Assembly: GCA_031289415.1 (NCBI GenBank)
Contig: JAITPN010000042.1
Span: forward strand, 1 to 36,829
From: Prevotellaceae bacterium
GTDB lineage: Bacteria; Bacteroidota; Bacteroidia; Bacteroidales; UBA932
DNA length: 36,829 bases
Direction: 5' to 3'
The position numbers were made by a program, and so were the translations under genes. Shown in pieces: positions 8,712 to 16,577 of the stretch (the stretch's first letter is position 1; each line of letters opens with the position of its first letter). The notes under the pieces were generated by a model, which was given only the letters and a program-made list of their open reading frames with translations, was not told where the DNA came from and did no database searches.

Positions 8712-8730
8712 AATTTATAATTAGAAAATG

Positions 8731-8738
8731 CAAAGATA
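8731..8738 (-). promoter_or_regulatory. promoter -7 box for ffh-folD
   Basis: Minus-strand TATCTTTG lies 19 bp upstream of the ffh ATG. No clear -33 TTTG is seen at normal spacing. A GTGAAG-type repeat and small hairpin (about 8753-8788, GTGAAGC/GCTTCGC) lies just upstream between the divergent promoters. Confidence 0.55.
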
Positions 8739-8797
8739 GTTATTTTTTTTTAAGTGAAGAAAGATGCGTGAAGCATTTCGCTTCGCGTAAAAAAACT

Positions 8798-8828
8798 TTT
8801 GCATTATTAAAAATAGTTTGTACTTTTG
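8798..8828 (+). promoter_or_regulatory. Bacteroidetes promoter for serC-serA
   Basis: TTTG (8798-8801), a 19-bp spacer and TACTTTTG (8821-8828) match both elements of the phylum's primary sigma-factor promoter. The serC ATG is at 8874, leaving a leader of about 35-40 nt that is AT-rich and lacks a Shine-Dalgarno sequence. Confidence 0.75.
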
Positions 8829-8873
8829 CATCAAATTGAGCATAAATAAATATTAAATATATTTAATAAACGA

Positions 8874-9953
8874 ATGAAGACAGTACACAATTTCAATGCA
8901 GGTCCCTGCATCCTTCCGCAGCCGGCGGTCGAAGCCGGTGTAAAAGCGTTGACAAATTTTAAAGACAGCGGTTTGTCGGTAATAGAAATCTCGCATCGCA
9001 GCAAAGATTGGGAAGCCGTAATGGCAGAATGTGAAGCGCAGTGGCGCGAATTGCTGCACATCCCCGACAATTATAAAGTCCTTTTCCTGACAGGCGGCGC
9101 AAGCACCCAATTTATGATGGTGCCGTTTAACCTTTTCCATACAAAAGCCGCGTATCTCGAAACCGGCGTATGGGCAAAGAAAGCATACGCCGAAGCCAAA
9201 GGGTTGCATGGCGACGCCGCCGTGAAAGTGGCTTCGTCGGCTGACCGCAATTATAATTACATCCCGAAGGGTTATGACGTCCCGAAAGACGCCGACTATT
9301 TTCACATCACGACCAACAATACGATTTACGGCACGGAAATCCATACGGACTACGACAGTCCTGTACCTTTGGTCGCCGACATGTCGTCCGACATCATGAG
9401 CCGCCCTCTTGACGTCGCAAAATACGGATTGATTTATGGCGGCGCACAGAAGAACGTAGGCACGGCAGGCGTAACGTTCGTTATCGTGCGCGAAGATGTG
9501 TTGGGCAAGACAGGGCGTTATATCCCGACGATACTTGATTATACGTCGCACATCAAAAACGGCTCGATGTACAATACGCCGCCGGTATTCCCTATTTTCA
9601 TCATGAACGAAACGCTGAAGTGGGTAAAATCACAAGGAGGCGTAGCCGGTATGTACAAACAAAACGTGGAAAAAGCGGCATTGTTGTACAACGAAATTGA
9701 CCGCAATAAATTATTCGTCGGCACGGCGGAGAAAGAAGACCGCTCGCTGATGAACGTATGTTTTGTGATGAACAAAGGTTTTGAAAACAAAGAAGAAGCG
9801 TTCCTGAACTTTGCAAAAGAAAAAGGCATGGTCGGCATTAAAGGACACCGCTCGGTAGGCGGCTTCCGCGCTTCAATATACAATGCCTGCCCGAAAGAAA
9901 GCGTACAGGCGCTGATTGATTGCATGCGGGAATTTGAAAGAAGTGAAGCGTAA
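8874..9953 (+). CDS. serC: phosphoserine aminotransferase SerC
   Basis: SerC transfers an amino group from glutamate to 3-phosphohydroxypyruvate in serine synthesis and also serves pyridoxine synthesis. It is a class V PLP aminotransferase; the PLP lysine is K193 in YGGAQKNVG. The start [11 protein letters not shown] and the segment [10 protein letters not shown] (71-80) are family signatures, as is [14 protein letters not shown] near the end. The length, 359 aa, is normal. The last residues (SEA) and the TAA stop lie inside the heptamer array: the stop is the first triplet of the second unit. It heads the serC-serA-DUF1015 cluster. Confidence 0.97.
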   Translation: MKTVHNFNAGPCILPQPAVEAGVKALTNFKDSGLSVIEISHRSKDWEAVMAECEAQWRELLHIPDNYKVLFLTGGASTQFMMVPFNLFHTKAAYLETGVWAKKAYAEAKGLHGDAAVKVASSADRNYNYIPKGYDVPKDADYFHITTNNTIYGTEIHTDYDSPVPLVADMSSDIMSRPLDVAKYGLIYGGAQKNVGTAGVTFVIVREDVLGKTGRYIPTILDYTSHIKNGSMYNTPPVFPIFIMNETLKWVKSQGGVAGMYKQNVEKAALLYNEIDRNKLFVGTAEKEDRSLMNVCFVMNKGFENKEEAFLNFAKEKGMVGIKGHRSVGGFRASIYNACPKESVQALIDCMREFERSEA

Positions 9954-10018
9954 AGCGTGAAGTGTGAAGAGAACCTTCGGGTCGAGTAGCGAAACATTTA
10001 ACGCTTAACACTTAACTC
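9944..10018. repeat. heptamer array with opposed arms between serC and serA
   Basis: Units TGAAGCG, TAAAGCG, TGAAGTG and TGAAGAG run in phase from 9944 to 9971. After a spacer of about 28 bp, opposite-strand units follow (ACGCTTAACACTTAACTCAT, to 10018). The arms can pair as a stem after the serC stop codon, as an attenuator or partial terminator might, yet no T-tract follows. Confidence 0.75.
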
Positions 10019-10039
10019 ATAATTTAAAAACAACAACTC

Positions 10040-10960
10040 ATGAAAGTACTAATAGCCACAGAAAAACCGTTTGCCAAAGAAGCAACGGACGGTATTAAAG
10101 AAATTTTTACGAAAGCGGGCATGGAAACCGTCCTGCTCGAAAAATACACTGATATAAACGACTTCCACCACGCCGTAGCCGATGTGGATGCGCTGATTGT
10201 GCGCAGCGACAAAGTAACGGCACAAACCGTCGATGCGGCAAAAAACTTAAAAATCGTAGTACGCGCCGGCGCAGGGTACGACAATCTGGATTTGGCTGCC
10301 TGCACGGCTCGCGGCATTGCGGCGATGAACACGCCCGGACAAAATTCCAACGCCGTAGCCGAATTGGCAATAGGGATGATGGTCTACATGGCACGCAACA
10401 GTTTTCACGCCGGCACAGGCTCGGAACTGAAAGGCAAAAAACTCGGCATCCATGCGTACGGAAACGTAGGCAGGTTGGTAGCGAAAATCGCGCAGGGCTT
10501 CGGTATGGACGTGTATGCGTTCGACCCGTATGTGGCAAAAGAAACTATCGAAAAAGACGGCGTGCGGGTTTGTGCGTCTATCGACGAATTGTACGGTACG
10601 TGCCATTACGTGTCGTTGCACATTCCGGCTACGGAGCAAACAAAAAAATCCATTGGCTACCGGCTACTGTCGAAAATGCCGAAAGGCGCATGTGTCGTCA
10701 ACACGGCGCGCAAGGAAGTAATCCACGAAGAAGAACTGCTCAACATATTGGAAGAACGCGCCGACTTGAAATATATCTCCGACATCGCCCCCGACATTCA
10801 CGCAACATTACAGGAAAAACTCGGCGCACGCTATTTCTCCACCCCTAAGAAAATGGGCGCAGAAACCGCCGAAGCCAACGTCAATGCCGGATTAGCTGCC
10901 GCTCGTCAAATCGTGAATTTCCTCACCAACGGCGATACCACATTTCAAGTGAATAAGTGA
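10040..10960 (+). CDS. serA: D-3-phosphoglycerate dehydrogenase SerA, short form
   Basis: SerA oxidises 3-phosphoglycerate to 3-phosphohydroxypyruvate with NAD, the first step of serine synthesis. At 306 aa it is the short type with substrate- and NAD-binding domains only; the ACT and ASB regulatory domains are absent. The Rossmann motif AYGNVG is at 139-144 and the catalytic arginine is R224 in NTARKEV. The position of the usual catalytic histidine (TPH) is TPK, so K270 replaces it, as in the lysine-type phosphoglycerate dehydrogenases. The TGA stop at 10958 is the first triplet of a 12-unit heptamer array. Confidence 0.95.
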   Translation: MKVLIATEKPFAKEATDGIKEIFTKAGMETVLLEKYTDINDFHHAVADVDALIVRSDKVTAQTVDAAKNLKIVVRAGAGYDNLDLAACTARGIAAMNTPGQNSNAVAELAIGMMVYMARNSFHAGTGSELKGKKLGIHAYGNVGRLVAKIAQGFGMDVYAFDPYVAKETIEKDGVRVCASIDELYGTCHYVSLHIPATEQTKKSIGYRLLSKMPKGACVVNTARKEVIHEEELLNILEERADLKYISDIAPDIHATLQEKLGARYFSTPKKMGAETAEANVNAGLAAARQIVNFLTNGDTTFQVNK

Positions 10961-11041
10961 AGTGTTAAAAGTTAAGAGTTAAGAGTTAAGAGTTAAGTGT
11001 TAAGAGTGATGAGTTAAGAGTAAAGTGTAAAGTGTGAATAG
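10958..11041 (+). repeat. 12-unit heptamer array starting at the serA stop codon
   Basis: Twelve in-phase 7-bp units of form TDAAGNG run from 10958 to 11041, for example TGAAGTG, TTAAGAG, TTAAGTG and TAAAGTG; exceptions are TTAAAAG, TGATGAG and TGAATAG. The first triplet is the serA stop codon. Every unit contains TAA or TGA, and the 7-bp period rotates them through all three frames. An inverted counterpart sharing the unusual TGATGAG unit lies at about 11436-11478. Confidence 0.85.
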
Positions 11042-11070
11042 AAATGAGTGATATATTAAAATAGGAAAAT

Positions 11071-11433
11071 ATGAATCATAAAGACTTAGAGGTATGGAAA
11101 ACAAGTATGGATTTAGTAGTAACTATTTATTCTATTACTAAACAGTTCCCCAAAGAGGAACAATACGGACTCGTTTCGCAAATGCAGCGAGCGGCGGTGT
11201 CAGTGCCTTCCAACATAGCAGAAGGCTGCGGCAGGAAAAGCCATAAAGAAACGCATCATTTTTTATCTATTGCATTAGGCTCTTTAGCAGAAATCGAAAC
11301 ACAATTGCTTATTGCCATACGCCTTGAATATATTCGTAATGTAAACGAACTGTTCGATAAAATAACTATAATACGACAACTTACAATAGGACTTATTAAA
11401 CATATTGAAAAAACAATAAATCAAAACACATAA
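11071..11433 (+). CDS. four-helix-bundle protein, S23/intervening-sequence family
   Basis: A 120-aa protein beginning HKDLEVWKTSMDLVVTIY and containing QMQRAAVSVPSNIAEGCGR and FLSIALGSLAEIETQLLIA. These are hallmarks of the four-helix-bundle family first seen in 23S rRNA intervening sequences and related to the Avd protein of diversity-generating retroelements. It is all helical, soluble and basic; the biochemical function is not settled. Here it is neither in rRNA nor beside a reverse transcriptase. It splits the serA-DUF1015 pair and is flanked by inverted heptamer arrays, suggesting insertion as a unit. TAGGAAA precedes the ATG. Its AT content appears higher than that of its neighbours. 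Confidence 0.88.
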   Translation: MNHKDLEVWKTSMDLVVTIYSITKQFPKEEQYGLVSQMQRAAVSVPSNIAEGCGRKSHKETHHFLSIALGSLAEIETQLLIAIRLEYIRNVNELFDKITIIRQLTIGLIKHIEKTINQNT

Positions 11434-11435
11434 CA

Positions 11436-11478
11436 CATTTCACTTAACACTTAACTCATCACTCTTAACTCTTAACAT
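11436..11478 (-). repeat. heptamer array, inverted partner of 10958-11041
   Basis: Read on the minus strand this gives TTAAGAG, TTAAGAG, TGATGAG, TTAAGTG and TTAAGTG. The 18-mer TAAGAGTGATGAGTTAAG at 11001-11018 recurs exactly in inverse orientation at 11450-11467. The array ends a few bases before the ATG of the DUF1015 gene, so it occupies that gene's translation-initiation region. No Shine-Dalgarno is visible there. Confidence 0.8.
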
Positions 11479-11480
11479 TT

Positions 11481-12740
11481 ATGGTAAAAATAAAACCCTT
11501 TGCAGCCATCCGCCCGCCGAAAGAAATAGCCCACGAAGTAGCTTCGCGCCCCTACGACGTACTCAACTCGCAGGAAGCAAAAGCCGAAGCCGGCGAAAAA
11601 TCACTGCTCCACATCATCAAGCCGGAGATTGACTTCGACCCGATTATCGACGAACACACGCAGGCGGCGTACGACAAAGCCGTCGAGAACTTCAACCTGT
11701 GGCAGCAGCGCGGATGGCTCAAACAAGACGGCAAGGAGATGTACTACATTTACGCCCAAACGATGGGCGACCGTACGCAATACGGACTGGTTGCCGCCGC
11801 CAACGTGGACGACTACCTCGAAGGGCGCATCAAAAAACACGAACTGACGCGCAAAGACAAAGAAGAAGACCGCATGATTCACGTCCGCATACAGCACGCC
11901 AACGTCGAACCCGTATTCTTTGCCTACCCCGACGTGCCGGAAATCAACGACCTCGTCAGGCGCATCACCGAGCGCCAAACGCCCGAATACGACTTCACGG
12001 CTGCCGACGGCTTCGGGCATCGCCTCTGGGTGGTTGACGACGACGACGCGGCACGGCGCATCACCGACGCTTTCGCCCGCATTCCTGCCCTGTACGTTGC
12101 CGACGGACACCACCGCAGCGCCGCAGCAGCCCTCGTAGGACAGGAACAGCGCAACGCCAATCCGCACCACACCGGCAACGAAGAATACAACTACTTCATG
12201 GCGGTCATCTTCCCCGAAAGCCACTTGCGAATCATGGACTACAACCGCGTGGTAAAAGACCTGAACGGACTGACGCCCCCGCAATTCCTCGAACGGCTAA
12301 GCCTCGCTTTCGACGTCGCGGCAAAAGGAACAACCGAGTACCGACCGGCGCGGCTGCACGAATTTGCCATGTACCTCGGCGGGCAATGGTATTCGCTCGC
12401 CGCAAAACCCGGCACGTACGACGACGGCGACCCGATTGGCGTACTCGACGTAACCGTACTGTCGAACCTCGTATTCGACAAAATCCTCCAACTGGGCGAC
12501 CTGCGGGTGTCGAAACGGATTGACTTCATCGGCGGCATACGCGGGCTGGGCGAACTGAAACGGCGCGTAGATAGCGGCGAAATGGCTGCCGCGTTTGCCC
12601 TCTACCCCGTGTCGATGCAGCAACTCATTGACATTGCCGACTCCGGCAACATCATGCCCCCAAAGACCACATGGTTCGAGCCTAAACTGCGTAGCGGATT
12701 GACCATTCATCGCCTCAACCGCTACCCATCGAATGAATAA
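11481..12740 (+). CDS. DUF1015 family protein
   Basis: A 419-aa cytoplasmic protein starting MVKIKPFAAIRPPKEIAHEV, with RPYDVLNSQEA, YIYAQ, LYVADGHHRSAAA (near 205-217) and NYFMAVIFPESHLRIMDYNR, all typical of DUF1015 (COG4198). Bacteroidetes place this gene directly after serC-serA, so a link with serine or phosphoserine metabolism is likely. The conserved DGHHR block looks like an active or metal/phosphate-binding site, but I know of no settled reaction. The ATG comes 2-3 bp after an inverted heptamer array. Confidence 0.9.
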   Translation: MVKIKPFAAIRPPKEIAHEVASRPYDVLNSQEAKAEAGEKSLLHIIKPEIDFDPIIDEHTQAAYDKAVENFNLWQQRGWLKQDGKEMYYIYAQTMGDRTQYGLVAAANVDDYLEGRIKKHELTRKDKEEDRMIHVRIQHANVEPVFFAYPDVPEINDLVRRITERQTPEYDFTAADGFGHRLWVVDDDDAARRITDAFARIPALYVADGHHRSAAAALVGQEQRNANPHHTGNEEYNYFMAVIFPESHLRIMDYNRVVKDLNGLTPPQFLERLSLAFDVAAKGTTEYRPARLHEFAMYLGGQWYSLAAKPGTYDDGDPIGVLDVTVLSNLVFDKILQLGDLRVSKRIDFIGGIRGLGELKRRVDSGEMAAAFALYPVSMQQLIDIADSGNIMPPKTTWFEPKLRSGLTIHRLNRYPSNE

Positions 12741-12761
12741 ACACCTTAATATTAATATAGA

Positions 12762-13481
12762 ATGAAAACTACAAAACTACTTTCAATGGCGCTCATCAGC
12801 CTCCTTACGGTGGCAGCCGTCATCTCCTGTAAAAAAGATGAGGACGAGACGAATGAGGAAATCCCCACCGCCCCTGCCTCGCCATTCGACGGACGGCTAT
12901 CGGGGACGATTCTGACACTATACCTTACGATGCTTGATTATGGCGAGATTGACGCATTGGAATCGGGTGGCTACAGTCCGGCGACATGTCCGGTATCCGA
13001 AAACGGCACGTTCGAACTTCTACTGCCTACGCCCACCGTCAACGAGTTACGATTTTTGAACGCCGGTGCGCCGAAGACCTTCCGTGTCAATCCCGATAAT
13101 GCAAAAGGTTTTATAGTCGGCTATTTAGATGCAAAAAAAGACGGAGAATATATAGGCGAAGTGTATCTCTATACACGTCGTGCACTATCGCAGCAGGAAG
13201 CGGTAATTACAATCATCTCATGGATTTATGTGGATATAGACGTAACTATATCGGGAACTGATGGAGAAAATAGCTATAACCTAAACCTAAAACAGGGATG
13301 GAATATATATAAAGAAGCAGCTACGGTGAACTCGCAAGAAGAAGAAGTAAGCGGCGCTACCATATCCACCGGCAATATTCCAACCGATGTAACATGGGTA
13401 TTTATCAACACCTCCGACATGGATACCAACTACGCCGGCAGCATTTCAGCAAAAGCATCGCGGCTCTTCCTTAAGAAGTGA
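12762..13481 (+). CDS. putative surface lipoprotein of unknown function
   Basis: The first 22 residues form a signal peptide ending in the lipobox AVIS-C, with the lipid-bearing cysteine at 23. Immediately after it comes KKDEDE, the kind of Lys/acidic stretch that acts as a lipoprotein export signal to the cell surface in Bacteroidetes. The remaining 210 residues look mostly beta (FDGRLSGTILTLYL, YIGEVYLYTRR, VDIDVTISGTD, YNLNLKQGWN) and match no family I recognise. The gene follows DUF1015 by 21 nt. The TGA stop opens a run of three heptamers (TGAAGGG, TGAAGCG, TGAAGCG). Confidence 0.8.
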   Translation: MKTTKLLSMALISLLTVAAVISCKKDEDETNEEIPTAPASPFDGRLSGTILTLYLTMLDYGEIDALESGGYSPATCPVSENGTFELLLPTPTVNELRFLNAGAPKTFRVNPDNAKGFIVGYLDAKKDGEYIGEVYLYTRRALSQQEAVITIISWIYVDIDVTISGTDGENSYNLNLKQGWNIYKEAATVNSQEEEVSGATISTGNIPTDVTWVFINTSDMDTNYAGSISAKASRLFLKK

Positions 13482-13499
13482 AGGGTGAAGCGTGAAGCG
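13479..13499 (+). repeat. three-unit heptamer array at the lipoprotein stop codon
   Basis: TGAAGGG, TGAAGCG and TGAAGCG begin exactly at the stop codon at 13479 and continue into GTTTTGT. That GAAGCGTTTTGT junction also occurs twice in the 180-375 array, so the two loci share more than the heptamer. Confidence 0.75.
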
Positions 13500-13510
13500 T
13501 TTTGTCGAGC

Positions 13511-13592
13511 CGTTGTTCCGTGCTTGACACGGAATCTCCCGAAAAAAGGCGCTTCGACTGTCGGGGGATGGCGGGTCAAGCCCGCCATGACG
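13511..13592. repeat. paired palindromes with CTTGA loops (dispersed-repeat type)
   Basis: Two imperfect 30-bp arms face each other (13511-13540 and 13563-13592, 21 of 30 matching after inversion). Each arm is itself a perfect hairpin with loop CTTGA: TTCCGTG/CACGGAA in the first, ATGGCGGG/CCCGCCAT in the second. Stem bases differ between arms but pairing is kept. The core GGCTTGACCCGCCAT type is familiar as a dispersed intergenic palindrome in many bacteria; here it lies between convergent genes. Confidence 0.7.
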
Positions 13593-13603
13593 TGGGGAAT
13601 GTT

Positions 13604-13664
13604 AAATTTGCATGTATTTTTGCTCCATTTACACGTGTTTTTAGTCCATTTACACGTGCAAATT
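13604..13664. repeat. 21-bp tandem duplication bounded by inverted ends
   Basis: Units at 13611-13631 and 13632-13652 share CATTTA ends and the TGTWTTTW core, and a third partial unit follows. The outer segments AATTTGCATGT (13605-13615) and ACGTGCAAATT (13654-13664) are inverted repeats at 10 of 11 positions. No coding function is evident. The rest of 13482-13737 shows only a GC-rich stretch near 13708-13737. Confidence 0.55.
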
Positions 13665-13737
13665 CGCTATTGACACCATATAATTTTAAGGTATCGCCCG
13701 CAAAGAAGCCCCTCAATTCCCGAAGGGTGTCGGGGGA

Positions 13738-14976
13738 CTACTCAAAGGCAGCTATCGTTGTTTTAATGATGTCGATACATTCGCGGAGTTGGGCTTCGGT
13801 AATCACCAACGGCGGCGCAAAGCGGATGATGTTGGTATGCGTCGGCTTTGCCAACAATCCGTTGTCGCTAAGCCGCAGACACACGTCCCACGCGAGGTCT
13901 TTCTTTTCGGCATTGTTGATGAGCAAGGCGTTGAGCAGCCCTTTTCCCCTGACGGCGACGGCTACGGTTGAGCGCGCACAATACGCCTGCATTTCTTCCC
14001 TGAAAATGTTCCCAAGCCGGAACGCATTTTCGGTCAAGCGTTCGTTGCGCACCACTTCTAAGGCTTCAACCGCTACGGCAGCCGCTACAGGGTTTCCGCC
14101 GAACGTAGAGCCGTGCTGCCCGGGGCGGAGAACGTCCATGATTTCACGGCTCGACAAGACCGCCGACACAGGGTAAGTCCCTCCCGACAACGCTTTTCCA
14201 AGAATCAAAATGTCGGGATGCACGTCTTCATAATCGCAAGCCAGAAGGCGACCGGTGCGGGCTATTCCGGTCTGCACTTCGTCGGCAATAAACAGCGCGC
14301 GGTGCGTCCGGCACAACGCGGCGCACGCTTTCAAGTAGCCGTCGTCGGGCACAAACACGCCAGCTTCGCCCTGTATCGGTTCTACCAAAAAACCGGCAAT
14401 GTTTTTGTGTCCGTCGAATACTTTTGCGAGGGCATCCGCGTCGTTGTACGGCACGGCGATAAATCCGGGGGTGTAGGGTCCGAAATGATTCCGCGCTTCG
14501 GGGTCGGTGGAGAACGATACGACGGTCGTCGTCCGCCCATGAAAGTTATTTTCGCACACCACGATTTGCGCTTCTCCGTCGGCAATTCCCTTTTTTTCGT
14601 ATGCCCACTTGCGGCAGAGCTTCACGGCTGTTTCTACGGCTTCTGCGCCGGTGTTCATCGGGAGGACTTTGTCGTATCCGAAATAGCGGGTTACGTACGC
14701 TTCGTATTTTCCGAGCTGGCTGTTGTAAAACGCGCGCGAGGTCAACGTCAATTTCTGAATTTGCTCCGTCATGGCACGGATAATCGCCGGATGGCAATGC
14801 CCTTGGTTTACCGCCGAATAGGCAGATAAAAAATCGTAGTATCGTTTGCCGTTCACGTCCCGCACGTAAACGCCTTCGCCGCTGTCCAAGACCACCGGAA
14901 GCGGGTGGTAATTGTTTGCGCCGTACTGTTCTTCCAACGCCATTAATTCGTCAGCGGATGCTTGTTTTGTGTTCAT
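13738..14976 (-). CDS. rocD: ornithine aminotransferase RocD
   Basis: RocD moves the delta-amino group of ornithine to 2-oxoglutarate, giving glutamate-5-semialdehyde. It is a class III PLP aminotransferase: the PLP lysine is K261 in [14 protein letters not shown] and the pyridine-nitrogen aspartate is D232 in [12 protein letters not shown]. The N-terminal [13 protein letters not shown] and the segment [19 protein letters not shown] distinguish ornithine aminotransferase from acetylornithine enzymes. The length, 412 aa, is usual. It lies 4 nt after ctlX and ends the operon. Confidence 0.95.
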   Translation of the reverse strand: MNTKQASADELMALEEQYGANNYHPLPVVLDSGEGVYVRDVNGKRYYDFLSAYSAVNQGHCHPAIIRAMTEQIQKLTLTSRAFYNSQLGKYEAYVTRYFGYDKVLPMNTGAEAVETAVKLCRKWAYEKKGIADGEAQIVVCENNFHGRTTTVVSFSTDPEARNHFGPYTPGFIAVPYNDADALAKVFDGHKNIAGFLVEPIQGEAGVFVPDDGYLKACAALCRTHRALFIADEVQTGIARTGRLLACDYEDVHPDILILGKALSGGTYPVSAVLSSREIMDVLRPGQHGSTFGGNPVAAAVAVEALEVVRNERLTENAFRLGNIFREEMQAYCARSTVAVAVRGKGLLNALLINNAEKKDLAWDVCLRLSDNGLLAKPTHTNIIRFAPPLVITEAQLRECIDIIKTTIAAFE

Positions 14977-14980
14977 TGCT

Positions 14981-15916
14981 TTATTTTATTTTGGGTAAAA
15001 AAACTTCTGCCATCATGCAGCGGACGCTGCCGCCTCCCGCCCTTTCGATAGTAGGCACGGCAAAGCGTATGACGTCATTATAATTGTAAATTTTTTGAAT
15101 TTGTTGTATCGTTAACGACTGATATGCCGTGTCCGACATGGCAAGCAACTTTTCGCCGTCCGTGCTTTCTATTTGCAGCATATTGCCGGCAAAGCGGTGC
15201 ATCTGTTGCTCCGAAATTTCGATGATTTCTTTGCCCGCAAACGCCAGCGACTCGCAGAGCATCGTCCGTTCGTCCGCCTCGTCAATCGCCGACAGGCACA
15301 CGAGGGCGTAGCGGTCAGCCACGCACATCGTCACGTTGGTGTGGTAGATGGGCAAACGCTGATTCCCGATGGTTTGCTTGGCTGAAAAAGCGAACGGACG
15401 GAAGCCGAATGTATCGCAAAACGTGTCGAAAAGCAATTTGTCGGTTCGCGGCGACAGGGCGGCGTAAGCCACGCCGTTTGTGCGGTCTAAAATCATGCTG
15501 CCTGTGCCTTCGAGAAAACGGTTTTCCTGTTCGTAATGCGTAAAATCCACGACTTGCACCGTATGAAATCCCATTTCTTCAAGATGCTGCAATATCTCAA
15601 GCCGCCTTTCCGCACGGCGGTTTTCAGCATACATCGGATAGAGCGCGACTTTGCCGTCGGCGTGAAACGACACCCAGTTATTGGGGAAAATCGAGTCGGG
15701 CGTATGCGGGTTTCCAGTATCTTTTTCGACAATCACCGCCACTTTTTTCGCCCGCAAAGCGTCAACCATTTCTTGAAATTCAGCCAACGCCGTTTGTTGA
15801 ATCACCGCCGCCGCGGCATTGTTTTTTTGTTGAAAATAATTATTGCCTGCCGTCTGCTCGTTAAAGCCGAACGCCACAGGTTCAATCATCAGAATGGTGG
15901 ACGTAGTCTGCTTCAT
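14981..15916 (-). CDS. ctlX: citrulline ureidase-type amidinohydrolase CtlX
   Basis: A member of the guanidino-group-modifying superfamily (arginine deiminase relatives), matching CtlX, which hydrolyses citrulline to ornithine, CO2 and ammonia. The N-terminus [19 protein letters not shown] is typical. The [17 protein letters not shown] block, [31 protein letters not shown] (active-site histidine) and the C-terminal nucleophile cysteine near residue 300 ([11 protein letters not shown]) are all present. ATG at 15916 is chosen over the ATG at 15922 because homologs start MKQTT. With rocD it would take citrulline to glutamate semialdehyde. Confidence 0.88.
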   Translation of the reverse strand: MKQTTSTILMIEPVAFGFNEQTAGNNYFQQKNNAAAAVIQQTALAEFQEMVDALRAKKVAVIVEKDTGNPHTPDSIFPNNWVSFHADGKVALYPMYAENRRAERRLEILQHLEEMGFHTVQVVDFTHYEQENRFLEGTGSMILDRTNGVAYAALSPRTDKLLFDTFCDTFGFRPFAFSAKQTIGNQRLPIYHTNVTMCVADRYALVCLSAIDEADERTMLCESLAFAGKEIIEISEQQMHRFAGNMLQIESTDGEKLLAMSDTAYQSLTIQQIQKIYNYNDVIRFAVPTIERAGGGSVRCMMAEVFLPKIK

Positions 15917-15923
15917 TTCCATT

Positions 15924-16574
15924 TTAAAATTGCATGCCGATGCCAAATTTCAACAGTCCGAGCGCACCGCCGCCCATACTGCCCAACACATATACCGATT
16001 TACATTTAATCCGCAAGTTGACATACCACAGTTGGAAAACGAACCCACCGGCGTGCATTGATTCGATGTCGCGGTGCAGTTTATGGGCATTATCCCAAGC
16101 GTATAGTCCGCCTACTTCAATCTCGGAGAAGAAGTCAACCGTTTTGTTTGTTACATACAGGTATGTTACATTTGCGGTTACGTAAAGGTAATGACTGTGC
16201 AGCGTTGCGTCATGCGGTCCGTCGGGGTTGTCATATATCGACCATGTGTCGCTGCTTTGTTCATAGCCGGACGCCGCGCCGATTTCCAGTTTGCGAAGAT
16301 ATTTGTAATTGTAGGCAAGCGTATAAATGCCGCTATAGTTCGGATGATTATGACCTACCGCAATAAAGCCATACTTTCCTTCTACCAGTATGGGATTTTC
16401 TTCAAATTTAATACCGCTATTCGAGAGGCTGAAGATACTGGGTGCTGCATACGAAAAGGTGATGCTGTGGCGTTTGCCGAAATATTTTGGATCAGGCGTA
16501 TGGATTGTATTTGTTTCATTTTGTCCGAAAGCCCATGTCGGAAACAAAAACAGAAGTAGCATAATTTTTTTCAT
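15924..16574 (-). CDS. secreted outer-membrane-like protein of unknown function
   Basis: A 216-aa protein with a Sec signal peptide (MKKIMLLLFLFPTWAFGQ, cleavage likely after FGQ). The mature part shows alternating aromatic beta-strand patterns: ITFSYAAPSIFSLS, GIYTLAYNYKYLRKLEIGAASGYE, HYLYVTANVTYLYV and FFSEIEVGGLYAW. It ends in GIGMQF, a terminal phenylalanine as in outer-membrane beta barrels. I recognise no named family. It sits 3 nt after the lipoprotein gene and 7 nt before ctlX, so it is likely in their operon. Confidence 0.7.
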   Translation of the reverse strand: MKKIMLLLFLFPTWAFGQNETNTIHTPDPKYFGKRHSITFSYAAPSIFSLSNSGIKFEENPILVEGKYGFIAVGHNHPNYSGIYTLAYNYKYLRKLEIGAASGYEQSSDTWSIYDNPDGPHDATLHSHYLYVTANVTYLYVTNKTVDFFSEIEVGGLYAWDNAHKLHRDIESMHAGGFVFQLWYVNLRIKCKSVYVLGSMGGGALGLLKFGIGMQF

Positions 16575-16577
16575 GGT

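Noticed and set aside
8753-8788. A further heptamer array between ffh and serC
   Set aside because: It has GTGAAG-like pieces and a small hairpin but no consistent 7-bp phase and no stop codon at its edge, so it is not counted with the arrays.
10958-11480. CRISPR array or diversity-generating retroelement around the four-helix-bundle gene
   Set aside because: Units are 7 bp and contiguous without spacers, no cas gene is present, and there is no reverse transcriptase or template/variable repeat pair for an Avd-type system.
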